From Cytophagales bacterium (GTDB lineage: Bacteria > Bacteroidota > Bacteroidia > Cytophagales > Microscillaceae): a stretch of 64,000 bases of DNA. The position numbers and the translations under genes were made by a program. The notes beneath the pieces were generated by a model. It worked only from the letters and a program-made list of their open reading frames with translations. It had not been told where the DNA came from and made no database searches. This document shows positions 60,331-64,000 of the stretch, one piece after another (within the stretch, counting starts at the first letter, position 1; the number at the start of each line of letters is the position of its first letter). Location of the stretch: the NCBI GenBank assembly GCA_013297825.1, contig JAAFIN010000001.1, forward strand, positions 28,566-92,565, read 5' to 3'.

Positions 60331-60380
60331 TTCAAAAGTTTAAGGTTTAAAGTTTAAGGTTTAAGGTTCAAAAGTTCAAT
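60331..60380 (-). repeat. GTTTAAGG array upstream of the pseudokinase gene
   Basis: AAAAGTTTAAGGTTTAAAGTTTAAGGTTTAAGGTTCAAAAG begins at the start codon. It is the upstream polarity for the leftward gene. Confidence 0.85.
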
Positions 60381-60387
60381 TTACTTG

Positions 60388-60418
60388 CAAAATTACAATA
60401 AACAAGTACAATCACAAA
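60388..60418 (-). promoter_or_regulatory. Promoter of the pseudokinase gene
   Basis: On the minus strand TTTG (60418-60415) is 19 nt from TAATTTTG (60395-60388), a good match. The leader is about 50 nt and contains the repeat array. Confidence 0.6.
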
Positions 60419-60647
60419 TAACATTTTTGTTCTTTTGTATCAAATTTACTATTTTGTATTTTTATATTTTTTAAATAAATATTTTTTTCTTAAAAACAAT
60501 AAAAAAAACACAAAAAAATATTTCAAATTAGTTTTTTTCAAACAAAAAAACGTACTTTGCTGTTTGATTTTTATATTTTTAAGGTTAGTATTTTATCTTT
60601 AAAATTCACATTATAAAAATCAATAAATAAAAATCCATTTTTCACAA
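60419..60647. other. AT-rich noncoding gap
   Basis: Beyond the pseudokinase promoter, the 230 bp to the small membrane-protein gene are mostly A and T. A TATCTTTA at 60594-60601 could be its -7 box, without a -33 box at the right distance. Confidence 0.4.
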
Positions 60648-60836
60648 ATGAAAAAATTTTTTCAGTTACAAGAATTTTTTGGTTATTTTGTGCGTGTATT
60701 TCGCAAACACGATGACAATAAATATCCTAATAGTTTTAACCTTCGTATGATGCACGGAATAAATAAAATATCTATTGTGATGTTTTTGATTTGTGCAATC
60801 GTTATTATTTCAAGACTTATTGCCAAAGCAATGTAA
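60648..60836 (+). CDS. Small single-span membrane protein (DUF6728-like)
   Basis: This 62-residue protein has an N-terminal amphipathic part (MKKFFQLQEFFGYFVRVFRK) and one C-terminal membrane segment (about 41-59, ISIVMFLICAIVIISRLIA). The sentence SFNLRMMHGINKISIVMFL resembles the DUF6728 family of short Bacteroidota membrane proteins as I recall it. No function is known. The start is ATG, and it stands alone between repeat arrays. Confidence 0.75.
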   Translation: MKKFFQLQEFFGYFVRVFRKHDDNKYPNSFNLRMMHGINKISIVMFLICAIVIISRLIAKAM

Positions 60837-60837
60837 A

Positions 60838-60900
60838 TTTAATGTTAAATGATAAATGTTGAATGGTAAATGAAACAGCCAGATTCTTTCAGAATGACAC
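60838..60900 (+). repeat. AATGTTAAATGATAAATG array capped by AAACAGCC and AGATTCTTTCAG
   Basis: AATGTTAAATGATAAATGTTG then AATGGTAAATGAAACAGCC is followed by AGATTCTTTCAGAATGACAC, a word that is also the right arm of the hairpin in the MITE at 55923-55947. Confidence 0.9.
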
Positions 60901-60909
60901 ATTTATTTT

Positions 60910-60947
60910 TTGAGCCTTAAACTTTGAACTTTTAAACCTTAAACTTT
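60910..60947 (+). repeat. CCTTAAACTTTGAAC array upstream of the peroxiredoxin gene
   Basis: TTGAGCCTTAAACTTTGAAC then TTTTAAACCTTAAACTTTT ends at the ATG. CCTTAAACTTTGAAC (60915-60929) is the exact reverse complement of 61533-61547 behind the same gene. Confidence 0.9.
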
Positions 60948-60948
60948 T

Positions 60949-61521
60949 ATGTCTTTAATCCTAAAACAAGCACCTCATTTTTCTGCTCCTGCTGTAATGG
61001 ACGGAAAAGTTGAACAAAATTTTTCATTAGAACAATACTTGGACAAAAACTATGTGGTATTGTTTTTTTATCCAAAAGATTTTTCTGGCGTATGCCCTAC
61101 CGAATTTTGGGCTTTCCAAGAACGCCTAAAAGATTTTCAAGACCGCAATGCGGTTGTGATTGGTTGTTCTACGGATAGCGACGAATGTCATAAAGCGTGG
61201 CTTCGTACCCCTCGCAAAGATAATGGCATTGAAGGCGTTACTTTTCCGTTGGTGGCTGATATGTCCAAAACCATTGCTATAAATTATGGTGTTTTGGGCG
61301 GTGAATATACTTACGACGACGAAGGCAAAACTGTATTTGAAGGCTCTCCTATTTGCTTGCGTGGCACTTTTATCATTGACAAAAAAGGTGTTGTAATGTA
61401 CGAAAGTAAAAATTTTTATACCATTGCAAGAGATGTAGAAGCGGTTTTGAGAGAATTGGACGCTATCCAAAATTTCCAAATCAATGGCGAGCTTTGTCTT
61501 GCGAATTGGAAAAAGGCTTAA
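60949..61521 (+). CDS. Typical 2-Cys peroxiredoxin (AhpC/TSA family)
   Basis: This 190-residue enzyme reduces hydroperoxides. The peroxidatic cysteine is C49 in FYPKDFSGVCPTEFWAF, with the resolving cysteine at C183 in GELCLANW. The catalytic Thr/Arg context is TE following the PxxxVCPT motif (here SGVCPTE). R121 (SPICLRGTFIID region) fits the conserved arginine. The two-cysteine arrangement with a C-terminal resolving Cys fits AhpC-like or Prx proteins. It would use thioredoxin or AhpF. The start is ATG. Confidence 0.93.
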   Translation: MSLILKQAPHFSAPAVMDGKVEQNFSLEQYLDKNYVVLFFYPKDFSGVCPTEFWAFQERLKDFQDRNAVVIGCSTDSDECHKAWLRTPRKDNGIEGVTFPLVADMSKTIAINYGVLGGEYTYDDEGKTVFEGSPICLRGTFIIDKKGVVMYESKNFYTIARDVEAVLRELDAIQNFQINGELCLANWKKA

Positions 61522-61553
61522 AAGAGTTTAAGGTTCAAAGTTTAAGGTTTAAA
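61521..61553 (+). repeat. GTTTAAGGTTCAAAGTTTAAGG array after the peroxiredoxin gene
   Basis: AAAGAGTTTAAGGTTCAAAG then TTTAAGGTTTAAAA begins at the stop. It contains the exact reverse complement of the upstream array of the same gene. Confidence 0.9.
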
Positions 61554-61621
61554 AATACAATCAAAACTGTATTTTTTTATAATCAAATTAATTTACAATA
61601 ATAAAATCAATAAGATTTTTT

Positions 61622-61669
61622 AACTTTGAACTTTAAACTTTGAACCTTGAACTTTAAACCTTAAACTTT
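61622..61669 (+). repeat. TTGAACTTTAAAC array upstream of the fumarylacetoacetase gene
   Basis: TTTGAACTTTAAACTTTGAACCTTGAACTTTAAACCTTAAAC ends 1-2 nt before the ATG at 61671. It is the upstream polarity. Confidence 0.9.
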
Positions 61670-61670
61670 A

Positions 61671-62951
61671 ATGTTGTTAAAATCTTGGCTTTCCATTGCC
61701 CCAAATTCTGATTTTTCTATCTATAACCTGCCTTACGGTATTTTTTCAACTGCTACACTTTCCAAAAGAATAGGAATTGCATTAGGTGATTATGTGGTGG
61801 ATTTGCATAAAATAGCAGAATTGGGTTTTTTAAAAGAATTTTCTTTTGATAAAAAAAAGATTTTTTTAAATGATTTTTTGAATGATTTTATGGCATTGGG
61901 CAAAGAAATTACGGTGCCTTTTAGGGAAAAAATCCAACAATTTTTTTTGGATATTCCTGAAAATAATGATTTTAAAAATCAAAAAGATGCTTTTCTCTTT
62001 CCTCAAAAAGATGTTACCTTGCATTTTCCTGTCAAAATAGGCGATTATACCGATTTTTATTCCAGCAGAGAACACGCTACCAACGTAGGCACAATGTTTC
62101 GTGACCCAAATAACGCACTTCTTCCTAATTGGTTGCATTTGCCTGTGGCATATCACGGAAGGGCTTCCTCTATTGTGTTGTCAGGCACAGATATTTATCG
62201 TCCAAAAGGGCAAACCAAAGCCCCTGATGCAGAAAATCCAAGTTTTGGAGCAACAAAATTATTGGATTTTGAGTTGGAAATGGCGTTTATTATTGGAAAA
62301 AATAATGAATTAGGCGAAAATATTACCGTAGAAAATGCTGAAAATCATATTTTTGGTATGGTTGTTTTTAATGATTGGTCTGCTCGTGATGTCCAAACGT
62401 GGGAATATCAGCCTTTAGGCCCCTTTTTGGCAAAAAACTTTGCCTCTGCGATTTCTCCTTGGGTGGTTACATTGGAAGCATTAAATCCTTTTAGAAAATC
62501 ATCACCTTCTCCTGAAAAACCACTTTTGCCTTATCTGCAAAGTGAAGGTGAAAAAACTTTTGATATAAATTTAGAGGTTTTTATAAAACCTGAAAATTCA
62601 GAAGAAAATTTGGTTTGTATTTCTAATTTCAAAGACCTTTATTGGAATATGAGCCAACAACTTGCACATCATACCGTAAATGGTTGCAATATGCAAGTAG
62701 GCGATATGTGTGCATCAGGCACGATTAGTGGAAAGGCTGAAAATAGTTTTGGGTCAATGCTTGAACTTACTTGGCGAGGCACAAAACCGCTTAAAATGAG
62801 CAATGGCGAAGAACGTAAATTTATTCACGACAACGATACTGTGATTATGAGGGCTTATGCTGAAAAAAATGCAGGTCAAAATGATAATATCCAACACAAA
62901 ATTCGTGTTGGTTTTGGGGAAGTTTTAAATAAAATTTTTCCAACGAAATAA
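61671..62951 (+). CDS. fahA: Fumarylacetoacetase
   Basis: This 426-residue enzyme cleaves fumarylacetoacetate to fumarate and acetoacetate, the last step of tyrosine degradation. It has an N-terminal SH3-like part (about 1-115) and the metal-binding catalytic domain. Motifs are DYTDFYSSREHATNVGTMFR (125-144; D128 and H135), LPVAYHGRASSIV (157-169), FELEMAFIIG (200-209; E201 and E203), and FNDWSARDVQTWEYQPLGPFLAKNF. A few residues are typical of the Bacteroidota enzymes. Neighbouring catabolic genes are not seen; it may be transcribed alone. Confidence 0.95.
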   Translation: MLLKSWLSIAPNSDFSIYNLPYGIFSTATLSKRIGIALGDYVVDLHKIAELGFLKEFSFDKKKIFLNDFLNDFMALGKEITVPFREKIQQFFLDIPENNDFKNQKDAFLFPQKDVTLHFPVKIGDYTDFYSSREHATNVGTMFRDPNNALLPNWLHLPVAYHGRASSIVLSGTDIYRPKGQTKAPDAENPSFGATKLLDFELEMAFIIGKNNELGENITVENAENHIFGMVVFNDWSARDVQTWEYQPLGPFLAKNFASAISPWVVTLEALNPFRKSSPSPEKPLLPYLQSEGEKTFDINLEVFIKPENSEENLVCISNFKDLYWNMSQQLAHHTVNGCNMQVGDMCASGTISGKAENSFGSMLELTWRGTKPLKMSNGEERKFIHDNDTVIMRAYAEKNAGQNDNIQHKIRVGFGEVLNKIFPTK

Positions 62952-63191
62952 AAAAACCCCTAACCTCCAGGACTGTTAAATTGTGAAAAAAGCTTTATAA
63001 AACCCAAATATTATATTGTGTGAAGATGTTAGCTTTGTGTCTTTTCAGCCCTTAGGGAGTTGCCAAAAAATTCCAAAAGGTAATTTTTCCAGCAACACCC
63101 TAAGGGATAAAATGCTCTTTATTAAAATATTATTTGGTTTTTTACCTTAGACAATTTAGTAATTAACAGTCCTGCCCTAACCCCAAAGGGA
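62952..63191 (+). repeat. GC-rich palindrome interrupted by an inserted element
   Basis: ACCCCTAACCTC (left) and CCCTAACCCCAAAGGGAATTTT (right) together make the AAGCCCCCTAACCCCC repeat in downstream polarity, but a 207-bp element with its own termini stands between the halves. Confidence 0.75.
62968..63174. mobile_element. Non-autonomous inverted-repeat element, 207 bp, with 9-10-bp target duplication
   Basis: CAGGACTGTTAA (62968-62979) is matched exactly in inverted form by TTAACAGTCCTG (63163-63174). The flanks CCCTAACCTC (62958-62967) and CCCTAACCCC (63175-63184) agree in 9 of 10 positions, as a target-site duplication. Inside is a hairpin CCCTTAGGGAGTTGC..GCAACACCCTAAGGG. No frame codes for a transposase, so it depends on an enzyme elsewhere. 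Confidence 0.75.
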
Positions 63192-63204
63192 ATTTTTAAT
63201 ACAA

Positions 63205-63235
63205 GACTTACCAAGTCTTAAAGACTTGGTAAGTC
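63205..63235. repeat. 31-nt palindrome GACTTACCAAGTCTT
   Basis: GACTTACCAAGTCTT (63205-63219), a single A, and the exact complement (63221-63235) form a perfect hairpin before the isomerase gene. It lies in the 383-bp gap after fahA and is the last structured element there. Confidence 0.75.
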
Positions 63236-63292
63236 TATCAAATACAAGACAGTCTATTTTACAATCAATTTTTTAAAGAATTATGTAATTTC

Positions 63293-63334
63293 ATTCATAA
63301 TTCATAATTTATAATTCATAATTTATAATTAAAA
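63293..63334 (+). repeat. ATAATTCATAATTTATAATT array upstream of the isomerase gene
   Basis: CATTCATAATTCATAATTTATAATTCATAATTTATAATT runs to the start ATG of the isomerase. It is the upstream form (inverted) of the GAATTAT family. Confidence 0.85.
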
Positions 63335-64000
63335 ATGATAAAAGAACTCATCACCAATTTTCCAAATCAATTAAAAAAAGCTATAGAAATTGGAAAAAAT
63401 ATCAAAGTAAATCAACATAGTAATATCCAAAATATTGTAGTAGCAGGCTTAGGCGGTTCAGGCATTGGGGCTAATATCGTAGAAAATTGGCTTTATGATT
63501 ACTTGAATGTACCTTACACCATTACCAAAAGCTATGATATTCCTAATTTTGTAAATGAAAATACACTTTTTGTGGCGTGTTCTTTTTCAGGAGGTACAGA
63601 AGAAACGCTTTCTGCAGTAGAAAAAGCGATGGCAAAAAAAGCTAAAATTTTTGCCATTACATCAGGCGGAAAATTATTAGAAATTGCCAAAGAACATAAA
63701 TTTGATTACGTCCAAATTCCAAATGAAGCACCTTGTCCGCGTGCATTTTTGGGTTATTCACTTACGCAGTTGCTTTTTACATTTTATAAATATAATCTTA
63801 TTCCTAATTTTTTTGAACAAGATTTACAAAGAAGTGTACTTTTATTAGAAAATCAAACCACACAAATCCAAAATTGGGCAAAAGATTTTGCAGATAAAAT
63901 TTTTGGAAAAAATCTGTATATATATGGTGAGCAAAAAACAGGTGCTTTATTAACTCGTTTTCAACAACAAATTAACGAAAATTCAAAGCAACTTTGCCAC
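63335..64000 (+). CDS. Bifunctional phosphoglucose/phosphomannose isomerase, cut by the window end
   Basis: The first 222 residues (from ATG 63335) are present and the frame is open at the right edge. SIS-domain features are visible: VVAGLGGSGIGANIVENWL (about 35-53) and FVACSFSGGTEETLSAVEKAM (about 80-100), where SxSGGTEET is the sugar-phosphate-binding loop of the archaeal/Bacteroidota PGI/PMI family. AITSGGKLLEIA follows. It interconverts glucose-6-phosphate, mannose-6-phosphate and fructose-6-phosphate. Length in the family is about 320-340, so roughly 100 residues lie outside the window. Confidence 0.9.
   Translation, partial: MIKELITNFPNQLKKAIEIGKNIKVNQHSNIQNIVVAGLGGSGIGANIVENWLYDYLNVPYTITKSYDIPNFVNENTLFVACSFSGGTEETLSAVEKAMAKKAKIFAITSGGKLLEIAKEHKFDYVQIPNEAPCPRAFLGYSLTQLLFTFYKYNLIPNFFEQDLQRSVLLLENQTTQIQNWAKDFADKIFGKNLYIYGEQKTGALLTRFQQQINENSKQLCH

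Overview
The window is 64 kb of a very AT-rich Bacteroidota chromosome, probably from a Cytophagales-like gliding lineage. Support comes from PorV of the type IX secretion system, a RemB/Wzi-like outer-membrane protein, GldI-like FKBP lipoproteins, a type III glutamine synthetase, paired ClpP proteins, sigma-54, a TIGR02757 protein, and promoters of the Bacteroidota type (TTTG, about 20 nt, TAnnTTTG) without Shine-Dalgarno sites. I found no rRNA, tRNA, CRISPR array or intact transposase. The species cannot be named from this sequence.

Layout. 0-9.8 kb: a CheB-type methylesterase, a BamA/TamA-like barrel, a tiny basic protein, glutamine synthetase III, a helical acidic/basic protein, a zinc-ribbon methyltransferase and a RemB-like barrel. 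9.8-13.5 kb: a two-gene Septu-like defence pair (PtuA ATPase and PtuB HNH nuclease) and a SWIM zinc-finger protein. 13.7-20.3 kb: a secreted M1 peptidase and the methionine branch metY-metX-hom. The branch is preceded by a Bacteroidota promoter, a SAM-I riboswitch and a leader peptide ending in seven cysteines. 20.6-39 kb: a secreted caspase-like TPR protein, aroE, mtgA, porV, an O-methyltransferase, prmC, rsmA, an FKBP protein, two clpP genes (one with a 127-bp tandem duplication that truncates its end), a metal ABC permease, DUF58, a PKD lipoprotein and a TauE-type transporter. 39-47 kb: a 7TM-SpoIIE phosphatase, an FKBP lipoprotein, and a two-gene cassette of a HEPN-like protein plus a 1096-residue protein with a ParA-type KGG domain, a second P-loop ATPase and a cold-shock domain. 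47-64 kb: rpoN, an AhpD-like protein, TIGR02757, AcpH-like, an ABC ATPase, a DUF349 protein, an apparently ATP-site-dead GyrB-like protein, a HAD phosphatase, an HD-like protein, a LysM pseudokinase, a peroxiredoxin, fumarylacetoacetase, and the start of a phosphoglucose/phosphomannose isomerase cut by the window edge.

The most unusual property is between the genes. Nearly every transcription unit is bracketed by short arrays built mostly from 7-nt words (TTGAACC/TTAAACC, AATGGTA..GAAACAGCC, GAATTAG, AGGATTT, GGTGTCAGG) or by a GC-rich palindrome. Their polarity follows the gene: one strand form precedes genes and its reverse complement follows them, on both strands. In several genes the last repeat unit supplies the TTG start codon. 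The GC palindrome has also entered reading frames (metX, the zinc-ribbon methyltransferase, the pseudokinase). Several MITE-like inverted-repeat elements lie in the same gaps.

Functions are inferred from motifs read by eye. No database search was possible, so family names rest on recalled family signatures.
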